From NCBI RefSeq assembly GCF_026230105.1, contig NC_079485.1:16624872-16688871 (forward strand): a stretch of DNA of 64,000 nt, in the 5' to 3' direction. This document shows, one piece after another, positions 45,701-57,047 of this stretch. Positions within the stretch are counted from its first letter, which is position 1. Each line of letters begins with the position of its first letter. Below the pieces are notes generated by a model that had not been told where the DNA came from, made no database searches, and worked only from the letters and a program-made list of their open reading frames with translations. The translations under genes were made by a program, and so were the position numbers. This DNA is from Diorhabda sublineata. Its lineage: Eukaryota; Arthropoda; Insecta; Coleoptera; Chrysomelidae.

Positions 45701-48126
45701 GTATTTTTCATTCCTAGCTTGTCTAGGCGTTCTCAAACAAATTATGCTCCAAATTTCCAATAAAATGATAAATCTAAACATTTCTGTAACTAACTTTGAT
45801 TTTATGGAACCATTGGCCATGATGCTACTATTACAACGTTTCTATAACCAAGTGATAGTCTTCAGAGTCTATCTTCGCTCTCTGAAGACAATAACTTGAT
45901 TATAGGAGCGCGTGTCAGAAATTGTAACTGTGTTGGTGTAGTGGTAGTAAAAAGTATATTCAGCAAGGAATTCCTATAGTTTACTAAGTATGTATCTTGT
46001 ATATCCATTAAAGACACTATTATTGTCAACATACTGTAATGTTTTTCTTATTTATTTAAATTATTTTAATGGTTAATTTATCTATACACTTATACTAAAC
46101 ACTAAACTACTCGTTAAGATTTAAACATTCACTAAACTATGCACAAACTTACAACTAAACACATAATTTATTTGAATCATCGTTTGGTTTACTTGTTTAT
46201 CCAGATTTGTTCGGGATAACATCAAATTGTTGATTGATTGATAAACAAGTGCCATTTATACAAATCAGATTTCTCGATAATTCAGGTTCTAGAAAGTAAC
46301 CAAACAATAAGGCTTTCCTAGAAATTGTTTCTATAAAAACCGTCGTATATGAAAAGCAAACCGCATCCGTGAAACTTAAGATTCTATTAGCATAATAAAA
46401 CAGGGCCGGCTTCACAATCTACGTCAATAGACGAGTTCATAACTATAGTTTATTAAAAGAAAACGTTTTTTCTGTAAATTTAGTTCATGAAGTAATGAAT
46501 TTGAGTTGCATTTACATATGATGAAACAAACAAAATTACTTCAAAGAAACATATGATATCGGACCTTACTTTACTCTATGATTAATATATGGATACATTA
46601 TGTTTGTTAACAATACCGTTATATAGTAATTAGATGAGGATTTTGTGTATTTTTTAGGCGAAACAACCCCCCACTTATCTTCTTTCTCTCCCAAAGATTT
46701 TCGTCACTACACATACCTAATCGTCAAGTTTACAGCCAATCTTCTAGGATCTCACAGTTTCGTGAAACAAGTGGCTGATTTAAACGAAGAAGAAGAACTC
46801 AATCTGGAGCCGTTATTTAAAGAGATTATTATCAGCGTTCTTCAATATATACAAAGAGTTTCAAAAATAGTTGAGAAATTTTCCAATACACCGCAAGTGC
46901 AATATTGGAAAGTACTATTGCATTTGAATTACGATATTTTAGATAGCGTTAATGCACTTGTAACACCACAAATGTTTCTGTTAATTACTAAAGGGTTATT
47001 AGTCCATAAATTACCGACAGTGAAGAAGAGAATATTAGAATTGCTGATTAATAAATTGCAATATAATAAGGAATTTTTCTACCATGAAGAAAAAACGGAT
47101 TTGTATTCATTAATTCATCCTATTACATCTATTATAGAAGGTAAGATTTATACATAACGGTAGTATAATCAGCAAACGTTATTATAAGTTTTTGCGTTAA
47201 TACTGTAGCAAGTAAATATATTCCTTCTTTCCCCTACAACTTGTTCTTCGTCTAAATGATTATCCAGAATATTCTGGTATTCTAGAATTGTTTTAACTAA
47301 CATAGTAGTTTTTGTCTATATTATTCATCAGTTATCAAATATTCTACCTGTAAAAGATGAGATAAAAATAGAAAGTTGAAATTTTAGAAAAATTTCATAG
47401 TGATGATTCGATCAATGAGTTTATATGGAAATAAGTGTTTGATCTCAATTTTTTTTAATAGTGTAAATTTAAATCAATTTTATAAATTGTAAGATACACT
47501 TGAATGCATATTGTCTTATATTACCTATATTTAAGTCATTTCAGTTTTTAATCCTCATATTCAAAATTATCTTTCTCCTAGTCATTTGATTCTTTCCACT
47601 GCTTCTGTTGTTCTTATTATATCTTTCCCATAAAATTTATTATCATTATATTAAAGTTTTGATAATTTAAGAATAAAATTTTTATTAACATTTAGGTGGT
47701 AAAGAAGAAGAGGGCGATACAGAACAAGAAACTGTTACTCAAACAAGTTTATTGTGCCTCAAGTTGGTAAAAACTCTAGGACCGGAAGAACCAGAAAAAT
47801 TCGTACCAATTCTAGATTTCGTAACAGGATTATTGATGTCTAAGAAAACCCAAAGTAATATCCAAGCATCGGTAGTACTTTGTTTGGCCGAATTATGTGT
47901 CAATTTAAAAGGTTTTGCTATTGGCAGTTTACCGGATTTTATGCCCGCTCTCATTGAGATTTTAAAAAGACAAAAACACTGCGAAACCCACAATATGTTG
48001 ATAAGAAGTTTAATTACTACTATCGAAAATATTTTGGATAGTATGCCGTTGTTTCTAAGTCCCTATTTAGAGAAATTGTTAACAGAAATAACTCAATTGA
48101 TATCCACTAATAATGAAGAACACAAG

Positions 48127-48616
48127 GTAAGTATATGATTAAAATCCTAAAAACCTAATTAAATGATTGAATATGTGTTATCGTCTCAAATTATCCCACC
48201 TCATTAATCATCTGAGAAAAAGGATAGGACAGAGAGATATTGAAGGATATGAATTCAGTTTTTGTTACCACCTTTTCCTCATCAAGAACTAATATTAGAA
48301 ATTGATTTGGAGAATGTCATTGTCCTTCCTAGTATGTCATTTCCAATGACGTTGATTCTAGTTGGGGCCGTACGCAGTCGCACTTTTGTTTTCGCTTTCT
48401 TTGTACAGGGCCACCACAGGATGGCCCCATAGATCCTTATTCAATAATCCATAAGTATTAAAGTCAGATATCATTTCATTCATGCCTTCAAAATAATCCT
48501 TCTTATTCATGAATTTGAAGAATATTTTGTGAATTAGGAATATCATTGTAATCTTAACCAACATATAATTAATTCACTAGATTCCCACTTCACAAAAACT
48601 TTTTACCGGTAGTGTA

Positions 48617-48704
<88 letters not shown>

Positions 48705-49329
48705 AATTTGTCAATAACCTGAACATTTAAAATTCTTGACAGGAATTTCTTGCACTGTTTGAATGTATTATTACTGAGACCATTAGATGAGAGTATGCTC
48801 GAAGAAATATCAAAAGCTGGCAGACCAACCTAAATACGATCATTGATATTGGTACAAGCTCCTGTCTCATCAAGATACACCACTTCTAGTGAGGTCGTCG
48901 AAAAAAAGTCATTCAAGGAATATTTGATGGTTAAAAAATCTCTTGCACTTAATAAGCACTTAATTCTTGTGTGAAAAAGAGGCACAAAATTATTTTCATT
49001 TAAATAGAGATCACCAAGTTTTAAAAACCTGGCAGACTTGTTTTTTTTGAATTTTTTAAAAACTATAAATGCACCTAATATTTGATTTGTGCACCTAAAA
49101 TGTCTCTTATTTATATTTATCATTTTTAGTCTATTTTTTTCACTTGGGTCAGCCAATTTTACGGTGGTACATTTTCCTCAAGATCTTCCATCTCTAATTA
49201 TTAATAATTAATATGGATTAGTTATTAGTAAAATATTTTCAAGAAAAAATAATTTTTGTTTGAACTATATTCAACATCAATAAACAATATCAAAAATTGA
49301 GATTTATATGATAATTTTTTTTGTAATGG
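48127..49329. other. Spacer between HEATR1 and kinesin remnants
   Basis: HEATR1 homology stops at a donor-like GTAAGT, and the remaining exons are not found. The stretch includes a TA microsatellite (48618-48697) and a 108-codon open frame on the minus strand (48830-49156) without recognisable domains. Confidence 0.5.
48618..48697. repeat. TA microsatellite
   Basis: An uninterrupted run of about 40 TA dinucleotides. Confidence 0.98.
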
Positions 49330-52300
49330 ATGCTAGATATAAATTATATTCATGCATACACTAAATTGTGTGATAAAACTAACCTCATCATATTTGTTTT
49401 CCAAATCCGAAGTAACATCTTTCAACTTTTTATCAAAATCTTTCAAATAAGTTAACATTCTTGCAACTTGGTTTCCTTGTTGTTTACATAAAATTGGAAG
49501 TTGCATAGAATATTGCATCTAGAATGTAAAAAGGCTTTTTAAGACAATATAGTACAAAACTTTTTAAAATAATATCATTAGGACATACTCTAGCTTCTTC
49601 AAATAATGACTTCCAATATTTACATATACATACAGTTTAATAAAAACTCACAGATTTATATGATTCATCAACAATTTGTTCTAGAGTATTTATTCTTTCT
49701 TTTATACTTTCTTCTATAGCTTTTTCTTTTTTTTATATCCTCTCTGTACTTTTTCAAACTTTAGCTAGATTCCTCACTCTTTTTTGTCAAAATTATTTTC
49801 TTTTCTTGCAATTTCGCCATTTTAGCTTCAGTTTTTTCAATTTCTGTTTGGTTTTCTCTGATTTTCTTTTGGGTGTCTTCTATTCTTTCTATTAACATCT
49901 GTTCTAAACCAGAATTTACCTTGATGTTCTTTTACTATACTGTTACTAAACTCTTCCAATTCTCTCATTTGGTTTGCTCTGTTGTAAACCTGAAAGAATT
50001 ATTAGAAGCAAAATAGGCAAACGATTTATTTTAGAAATCTATATATAAATATCAGATATAAAAATGTAGGGAAGTGAGCTCTGGATATCAACGTGACTGT
50101 TTATCTGTGCCTTATCTAGTTTCCTTTCTCTCGTTTCCAAAGCTGTAGAAAATACAAAAAGAAACATTGAAACACGGGAACCAAATATAAAAAAATGGCC
50201 CCATGATAAACTTAAAAAATCTACACTGAACATGAATTGATGAAGTGACATTTATATTGAAAATATATAACTGCCAAACCATTACTTTAGAATGCTTTAG
50301 AATGTATTTGGAGAAATAAGTGAGTAAACATTTTAGTTAATATTAATATTACTTTATCAACTTAATTTACTGATCTACTAGGGAATGTTTTATTACAAAA
50401 CAACATCTTGTTAACACTTTAGATAATGAAACATTCTCATAACAATGAACTTACCCTTTCTGAATTTTTTTTATAAAATTCAACAGTTTTGAGTAACTCG
50501 AAATTCAGTACATCAATTAGTTTTTCATGTTGATTAAAGATGTCTCCGATAATGTTTGTTTTTTCATTAATTTTATTATTGTAATATTTTGATTCAGATA
50601 AAATATTATCTTTAACTATTGATTCAAATTCAATTGAAATATTTTTGAAAGTATCTGAAGACTTTTGAAAATTCTCCTTAAATTCAAATATCCTTTCACT
50701 AATCTTGTTTTTGATTTTGTTTTCACTCCACATAAATTTTTCAGTTTCATCGTTTCCAAATTGATCCAACATTTTTAAAACGTTTCCTACTGCCTTCTGT
50801 GTTATTTGTTCATTGGAAACGTTTATTGTGAACTGATGTTCCAATTTGGCTAATAGGATTTCTTTTTCACTGTGTAAATTTTTTGTAGCTGCCAATAATT
50901 TTTTTGCTTCTTCAAGTTTTTCACTGGTTTGATTTTCGTACCATTTTGAAAGAAACTTCTCTTGTTCTAAGTACTCATCCTGTTCCTTTATGGTAGCTTT
51001 TGCAGCTTCTAATTCCCTTCGTTGTTTCATACATTGCACAACAGTCTCTTCAAATTCTCTGACTTTGCTATACATTCGATCCTCTGAAATATAAAAGATT
51101 TGTTAACATTCATGAAAATGAAAGATCCAGAAATTAGTGTTTGCAACAAAACAACCTAGGAATTAAAGTAATAAAATTTGAATCAAAGTGATTAAAATCA
51201 AACTTAGCACCTTCACTTGCTATAAATCTGTTTACAAAAGACAAACAAATACTTAGTCCTTATTCAATTCTAATAAAACATCTTCTGAAAAACTCAAATT
51301 TAATAAAAAATACATACCTAACTGTTCGATTCTCTCTGCTTTCTTTTCAGTTAATTCTTCTGCTGTAATATTTTCTCCAGTTACAGCTATAATTGCATCC
51401 AACATCTTTTGATAGTTATCCTTATCAACGTAAAATCCTGTACCTGATCTAGCTGCATCCAAATCTTTTTGTAACCTAATAAGATATTTTGAATGTTCAA
51501 TATATTGAGTAAAAAGTGAGAAATACTTTATCTGTCAATTTCTTCAACTAAACTATCAATGTTCTCATGTTTTGTCATTTTTTCATTAACTGTTGGGGTA
51601 CTCTTTATATCTCTAGCTCTACTAGCGTATTCTAAAGTACTGGCAGTCACTTCATATGAATTGTTGGTAGGTAAATTGGTTGCAATAATTACTGAATTAC
51701 TGTCCTCCTAAAGAATCTTGGAGGATTCTTGTAAGTTTCGAATCTCTGTATGGTATTTGTTTTTGTGCTTTGTCAACTAAAGCTAGACTTGTTAATATTT
51801 GCCAGCTCCATTGCCCTCATGTCCTTATAGCCAGATCTAGCAATATTTTCACTACCAGCCAAGTCCACCAAATTTATTTTACCAGTTTTAAGGATATCAT
51901 CACCTGATATTGTAGTTTCCCTGGTATTGACAACAATAGAAAAAACTCTATGTGACCGGGAACTTTGATGATTCTTTAATGTAGGGGCTATCTGTCTTTT
52001 CATAATTTCTTTTTGTAATAACTTACAAATAGCTTCACCACCATGTACTAAAATTTCTGTCAATCCTTGGATGGAAACTGAGCCTTTGGGAGCACTATAT
52101 ATTCTTAAAAATAGAAAAAATATGAAAAATAGATACATATATAACTGAATAAATATATATAATGCATCTAAATGTTCTTGATTTTAGGTCGAAATTAGTT
52201 TTTTTTGATAGTTTTTAGAAGAAAAAATTTTGACGTTTTGACTTTTCTTTAAGTCTTTATCTATAATAATAATATCAATGAACAATAGGTTGATTAAATG

Positions 52301-52933
52301 TTAATATCAAAGAAAACGCACCTGTTTGCAGTTACTCACAAGATTACATTTCTCCCCCCTCATGGTGAAAGTTTTTCCAGTTCCTGTTTATCCATAGCAA
52401 AAGCTGTGCAATTATATCCATCAACTACATCAAGTATCATAGGAGCTATCACATTTATATATAGTTCAATTTGGGTAGCACTAGGTTTAAAAACTCTTTC
52501 AAAGCTGTATTTCTTATCTTTTAAAATCAATTCTCTATGTGAAATGAAATTCTGAATTGGAATAAACTAAACTAAATTATTAGGTGCATGATTTAAATAA
52601 GCTTTTACCGATTTTCAATAAAAAGAAATGAAAATTCGTCGAACACTAAGTATATTTACATATGATATGTTATTTCAGTACTTTGGCATGAATCTATAAT
52701 TTCTAAAATTATTATTATCCAGAAATAACACTATCTAGTTGTTTTAATAAAATATTATTTCTCAATACTACTAAAATGATATTGAAAGATTTTTTTGGAG
52801 ATTGTCAAAAATCGAAATAACTGGTTAAAACCAAAATTTTTGGATAAGCTTACCTTATGCGAACGACAACTTCCACATTTTTTGAACGTTGCTGTGATTG
52901 TTTTTTCCTATGTTGAATGAGTGAAGATGACAT
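49330..52933 (-). pseudogene. Klp61F: Kinesin-5 (Eg5/Klp61F-like), decayed intron-containing copy
   Basis: Kinesin-5 is the tetrameric plus-end motor that separates spindle poles. Minus-strand blocks: 52933-52854 (MSSSLIQHRKKQ ... NVEVVVRIR, donor GTAAGC); 52551-52340 (YSFERVFKPSATQIELY, VVDGYNCTAFA, then the P-loop); 52105-51700 (KGSVSIQGLTEILVH, SSRSHRVFSIVV, NLVDLAGSENIARSG, PYRDSKLTRILQDSLGG); 51660-51535 (STLEYASRARDIKSTP); 51478-51318 (DLDAARSGTGFYVDKDNY); and coiled-coil stalk 51081-50437 and about 50000-49330. The P-loop codons are out of frame with a stop, a segment after NINKS is lost, and further frameshifts exist, so no active motor can be made. The block holding the expected motor sequence between the first two exons was not found. 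The tail is not recognised. Confidence 0.85.
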
Positions 52934-53201
52934 TTTCAACAATGAATTGTTAAATAAAAAATTAATAATTTATAACAAAGTTACATCAACTATATATGTA
53001 TTCATTCTTTCTGTATACCTCGATAGGTTCAGATGGTTAAGTTAAATCCCAACAAAAATATATTATTGGCTTTTTGTTATAATTAAAATGTGATACCACA
53101 AATTGTTGAAGCAGCTTTTTTATCATAGATTTTGGTAAATATACTTTGAAATTATTTACGTATCCGGATATGAATAGGCCAATCACTGAAACACAGACTG
53201 T

Positions 53202-54204
53202 TTGGTTTTTCGCGAGCTTATTTCTTCAACTATTGACTGTGATTTTGGCAACCAAGATCACAGCAATATGTCTAACCTTTCCTCACTACCAAAAACCAAT
53301 CCAAATATTACCTCTCCACCTTTATCATATGCTGCAGCTACCTCAACAAAATCCCCACCCCCTTCTGTGCCCTCACGAAATCAAGCCATCATTATGCCTT
53401 CTATCGCCAACACTGTACTATTTGACTACATTGAATCAATAGGTAGCATCGTCTCTCCTAAAAATGTCATTTTCGCATCCAGAATATCACACGGACGCAT
53501 ATGCATTTATTTATCATCGACGACTCAAGTCGACGAACTTCTAAAAACCAACCAAAGTATCCTAGTTAATTCCAATTTAATCCCTATACGTCGGCTTATA
53601 TCACCAACCAAAAGAATACTAATTTCCAATGTTTGTCCATCCATTTCCCATTCCGTCATTGAGAAAGCACTGCAAGACCTGGGTTATCACTCACCTCTCC
53701 TATATCATACATCAAATGTGGCTCATCTGATGACGAATACGCACATGTGCTCAGCTTTCGCCGAGTAACTTACGTATTACCAACCAATAATGATTTTTCT
53801 CTTCAAACTTCAACTGTCATTAGTCATGAAAATACAACACACAGAATATTCATTTCTACCGACAAACTTGAATGCTTCCTCCGCAAACAGGCTGAGCACA
53901 CTACTGATTCATGCCCCAACATTTCCATCCCTCAAGATCCCTCTCCCAAATCAAATGATTCGGTCAATCTGATCCTCACCTCCTGTACTAACCCTACTGT
54001 CACAACTAATACTTCGGTTATTCCCATAGTATACTCGGAGGACACCCTTTCTCATTTTCCCTCTCTCATTTCCTTATAAAAAACTAGCGAAAAACGTCCC
54101 CGTTCAAATGACAGCAGCCTTGACTCACCACAGTCTATATCTCCTACTGATCTTCATCCGGATCCAATGCCCTCCCCTCCCCCCGAATTTTCAACATCCA
54201 GCTC
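53202..54204 (+). pseudogene. I-like LINE ORF1, 3'-truncated, unit 1
   Basis: Related to the ORF1 at 35192-36484 but on the opposite strand. The frame has MSNLSSLPKTNP, SRNQAIIMPSIANT, ISHGRICIYLSS and RILISNVCPSISHSVIEKAL, then shifts frame near 53690-53760 (LSFRRVTYVLPTNNDF, STVISHENTTHRIF). The zinc knuckle reads CFLRKQAEHTTDSC, with the second Cys changed to Arg. The sequence stops in mid-ORF at about 54204 directly against satellite DNA. Losing the 3' side is opposite to normal LINE truncation, so a later rearrangement is likely. Confidence 0.75.
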
Positions 54205-55690
54205 CAGATTGATTTTGTATACATGTTGAATCTCGAAATATTCCACCCAACCTTAACATATGATACATCAAAATCTCCCATCCAATTCAATCTTTCGATT
54301 GGTTTAGATCGTGTGGAAATCCGTCCATTAGTTTGCGAGTAATTCACCTATATACAAAATGGCGGAAGGGGCATATATCTTTCATATTAAATATGTGTCG
54401 AATCTCGAAAATTTCCACCTAACCTCAACATATGATACATAAAAATCTTCCTATTGATTCAATGTTTCGATAGATTTTAATCATGTGAAAATCCGTCCAT
54501 TAGTTTCCAAGTTACTTGCCGATATATTTTTGATTTTGGACACATGTTGAATCTCGAAATATTCCACCCAACCTCAACATATGATATATTAATATCCTCT
54601 TTTTTTTCAATCTTTCGATTGGTTCAAACGTTGTGGAAATCCGTCTACTAGTTTGTGAGATAATAACCGATATACTTACAGAACAGCAGAAGTAGCATAT
54701 ATCTTTTATATTAAATATTTGTTGAATCTCAAAATACCCCACCAAACCTCAACATAAGATATATGAAAATCTTCCTTTTGATTCAACCTTTCGATTGGTT
54801 TAAATCATGTGAAATCCGTCCATTAGTTTCCGAGTTTATCGCCGCTATATCTTTGATTTTGTATACATGTTGGATCTCAAAATATTCCACCCAAACTTAA
54901 CATATGATATATCAAAATCTTCCATCCAATTCAATCTTTCGATTGGTTTAGTTCGTGTGGAAATCCGTCCATTAGTTTGCCAGTAATTCAACTATATACA
55001 AAATCGCGGAAGTAGCATATATCTTTCATATTAAATATGTGTCGAATCTCGAAATTTTCCACCTAATCTCAACAAATGATATATAAAAATCTTCCTTCTG
55101 ATTCAATCTCTCGATTGGTTTGAATCGTGTGGGTATCCGTCTACTAGTTTGCGAGTTAATCACCGATATACAAAACGGCAGAAGTAGCATATATCTTTTA
55201 TATTTAATATGTGTTGAATCTCAAAATATCCCACCTAACCTCAACATATGAAATATGAAAATCTTCCTTTTGATTCAATGTTTCGATTGGTTTAAATCGT
55301 GTGGGGATCCGTCTACTAGTTTTCAAGTTACTTGCCGATATATCTTTGATTTTGTATACATGTTGAATCTCGAAATCTTCCACCCAACCTCAACATATGA
55401 TATGTAAAAAACTTCCTTCTGATTCAATCTTTCGATTGGTTTAAATCGTGTGAAAATCCGTCCATTATTATCTGAGTTATTCGCCGATATACAAAACGGC
55501 AGAATTAGTATATATCTTTTATAAAAAATATGTGTTGAATCTCGAAATTTTCCACCTAACCTCAACATATGATATATTAATATTTTCCTTTTTTTTCAAT
55601 ATTTTGATTGGTTCAAACGTTGTGAAAATCCGTCTACTAGTTTGCGAGTTAATAACCGATATACAAAACTGCAGAAGTAACATATATCAA
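54205..55690 (+). repeat. Dimeric satellite array 2 (unit 1 of duplication)
   Basis: The same family and orientation as 20476-23035; the landmark occurs at 54244, 54416, 54565 and 54740 (spacings 172, 149, 175). About nine monomers. It begins inside LINE ORF1 and ends about 15 bases before the Polinton left end. Confidence 0.93.
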
Positions 55691-55741
55691 TAGTAGATAT
55701 TTAATGCGGGTGCAAGAATGGTAATAGGGAAAATATGTGTA

Positions 55742-55822
55742 TAGTCGTGACGTCACAAAGTTATGACGTATAGTCGTGACGTAACGGTTCCTGACGTCAC
55801 ATAGTCGTGACGTAACGTTTTA
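55742..55822. promoter_or_regulatory. CRE palindromes in Polinton left end, copy B
   Basis: Two perfect TGACGTCA palindromes (55748-55755 and 55792-55799) lie among three copies of ATAGTCGTGACGT and further TGACGTA half-sites. The same cluster is at 61753-61833 in copy C. CREB/ATF-type binding is the natural hypothesis. Confidence 0.5.
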
Positions 55823-55851
55823 TATTAATAATTTTTTTTAAATAAAAATTG

Positions 55852-55935
55852 TCGAACTGAGTATTCGAACCACCGAAGCTTATGTTCGTATATACAGCAG
55901 TCGCCGACCTTATCGATGCCTCCATTATAACAAGA
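55852..55935 (-). other. tRNA-like remnant in Polinton left end, copy B
   Basis: It occupies the same position after the CRE-like cluster as the modules of copy A. The minus strand ends GGTTCGAATACTCAGTTCGACA. The B-box is GGTTCGAATAC (10 of 11 expected bases), and the terminal TTCGACA matches the module 1 end, but the 5' half no longer pairs well. The copy C equivalent is at 61863-61946. Confidence 0.35.
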
Positions 55936-56502
55936 CGATAGTAATATGTATATAGAATTGTGTATTGAAGCGGGGCTGAGTGGGTTCCTGAGTCATCGGC
56001 ATTTTTTTATTTTTTTTTTAATATACAGTGTGTACATAAAGTATGCACTGCTGGTTGGATTTTTATCAAACAAACTGTATTGTATACAGTATGTAGGATG
56101 TCATAAGGACACTACTACTACATTGTATCTCCGCTGCTATTTGTCGAATTTTCATCGAACAAAGGGCATTGTTTATACAGTATGTATATAAAGAAGATGT
56201 AATAAGGACGGTAGGATTTTCTTCGACATTTTAATTTACAGTATGTAATACGAGCGAGCGTTAGGAACTCCGCCGGCGACACAGAAAAAAATTTTTTTTT
56301 AGCATGCGACGACTATTTTTTTTATAATAAATATTTTACTATTTTGAGCAAAGTAGCTACAAACATTTTAAATTATAATATTTGAATAATTTTTCAAAGT
56401 TTGAGATGAATCATACATTTTATCTTTACAGGAAACTAATATTTCTACTACTTTTTTTTATAATAAATAATTGTATTAGAGAAAGAAAGTGTTTGTATTA
56501 CA

Positions 56503-56724
56503 ATGTCATCAGAAGAAGAAGAAGAATATAAATGCAAATTGGAGGAATTTGGTAGACGTGTTCGAGATTTGAGTAAAGATATTACATTCTATGAAAATAA
56601 GATTGAAGTGATAAGAGGATTGGATCGAATGCGTTTGTTTAAGGAGGAAAAGAGTGTCTTCAAAAATAGAGAACTACCTCAAGCACAATATCCACTAAAT
56701 AGAAAAAAACCAACTACAAAATGA
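56503..56724 (+). CDS. Small Polinton ORF1, copy B (73 aa)
   Basis: It starts MSSEEEEEYKCK and ends NRKKPTTK, and is close to the copy A protein (6891-7106) with scattered replacements and two extra Glu. Charged and probably helical, with no membrane segment. Its TGA overlaps the next ATG (ATGA, 56721-56724). The frame is intact in all three copies while neighbouring genes are broken. Function unknown. Confidence 0.65.
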   Translation: MSSEEEEEYKCKLEEFGRRVRDLSKDITFYENKIEVIRGLDRMRLFKEEKSVFKNRELPQAQYPLNRKKPTTK

Positions 56725-56918
56725 ATACAACAACAACGATGGAGCAAGAGATGAAGGATGACATAAACAATGTGTTTGCTATGACATGTGTAATTTTAAC
56801 ATCAGTATTTATTTTAATATTAAAAATTCTATTGAATATTGTCAAAAGAAAATTTAAGTCTTCTTGTAATATAGACATAAATGAATATACAAAGTGTTTC
56901 AATAAAAAAATTTTTTAA
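56721..56918 (+). CDS. Small Polinton ORF2, single-pass membrane protein, copy B (65 aa)
   Basis: It starts MNTTTTMEQEMKDD. A hydrophobic stretch (about residues 20-40, FAMTCVILTSVFILILKIL) is followed by a basic patch (VKRKFK) and a short C-terminal tail with two Cys. This is a typical small single-pass membrane protein. The start overlaps the ORF1 stop by four bases. Copy A has lost the membrane segment. A role in an element-encoded particle or membrane step is possible but unsupported. Confidence 0.6.
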   Translation: MNTTTTMEQEMKDDINNVFAMTCVILTSVFILILKILLNIVKRKFKSSCNIDINEYTKCFNKKIF

Positions 56919-57047
56919 ATATAATTTATTTAAGCAAAAACAAGTTACAATGGTATCATACTTAAAAACCAGTTTCGTAGTCGTTCTACATTAATTTGAG
57001 TACAATTGAAAATTCCATCGGCATGGCAAGCCGAACCTTTTTTGAAA

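Larger units (their letters stand above)
37526..48126 (+). pseudogene. HEATR1: HEATR1 / UTP10 (U3 snoRNP processome protein), decayed intron-containing copy
   Basis: HEATR1 (yeast Utp10) is a large nucleolar HEAT-repeat protein needed for rRNA transcription and 18S rRNA processing. Exon-like blocks: about 37526-38632 (MATSLVDQLQRL, LLFNPKEAATL, ERSVQT, SPYFLFNCSHKVLE, LPYHESTMFVRVLQLLK); 39251-41415; 43035-43465 (NVELIVQCIRASQNPQTHH, FTFMGSSVLRHEDAYSF); 44590-44945 (VSEHRR); 46659-47140; 47695-48126. Plausible GT/AG sites flank several blocks, so this is not a retrocopy. Breaks: a frameshift near 37588, a stop at 37869, a frameshift near 38060, in-phase nonsense codons at 40324-40326, 40528-40530 and 40786-40788, and more frame breaks near 40070, 41208, 43440 and in the VSEHRR block. 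The C-terminal part of the protein is missing after 48126. A functional copy should exist elsewhere. Confidence 0.9.
55706..57047 (+). mobile_element. Polinton-like element left end, copy B (cut by duplication)
   Basis: It begins GCGGGTGCAAGAATGGTAAT, matching the start of copy A (2728). It includes the CRE-like cluster, the tRNA-like remnant, an untranslated leader (55940-56500) with short TATACAGTATGTA-type repeats, the two small ORFs, and 3' sequence of the uncharacterised gene (to 57047). The rest lies only in copy C because the duplication cuts here. Confidence 0.85.

Noticed and set aside
37526..48126. HEATR1 as a working gene with sequencing-error frameshifts
   Set aside because: Besides indels there are several in-phase nonsense codons, and the C-terminal exons are missing, which errors do not explain well.
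48830..49156. 108-codon minus-strand frame with VVYLDETG
   Set aside because: The motif loosely recalls DDE transposases, but no second motif or terminal repeats support it.
52340..52551. Kinesin-5 as an active gene
   Set aside because: The P-loop is out of frame and includes a stop codon, and both duplicated units carry the same defect.
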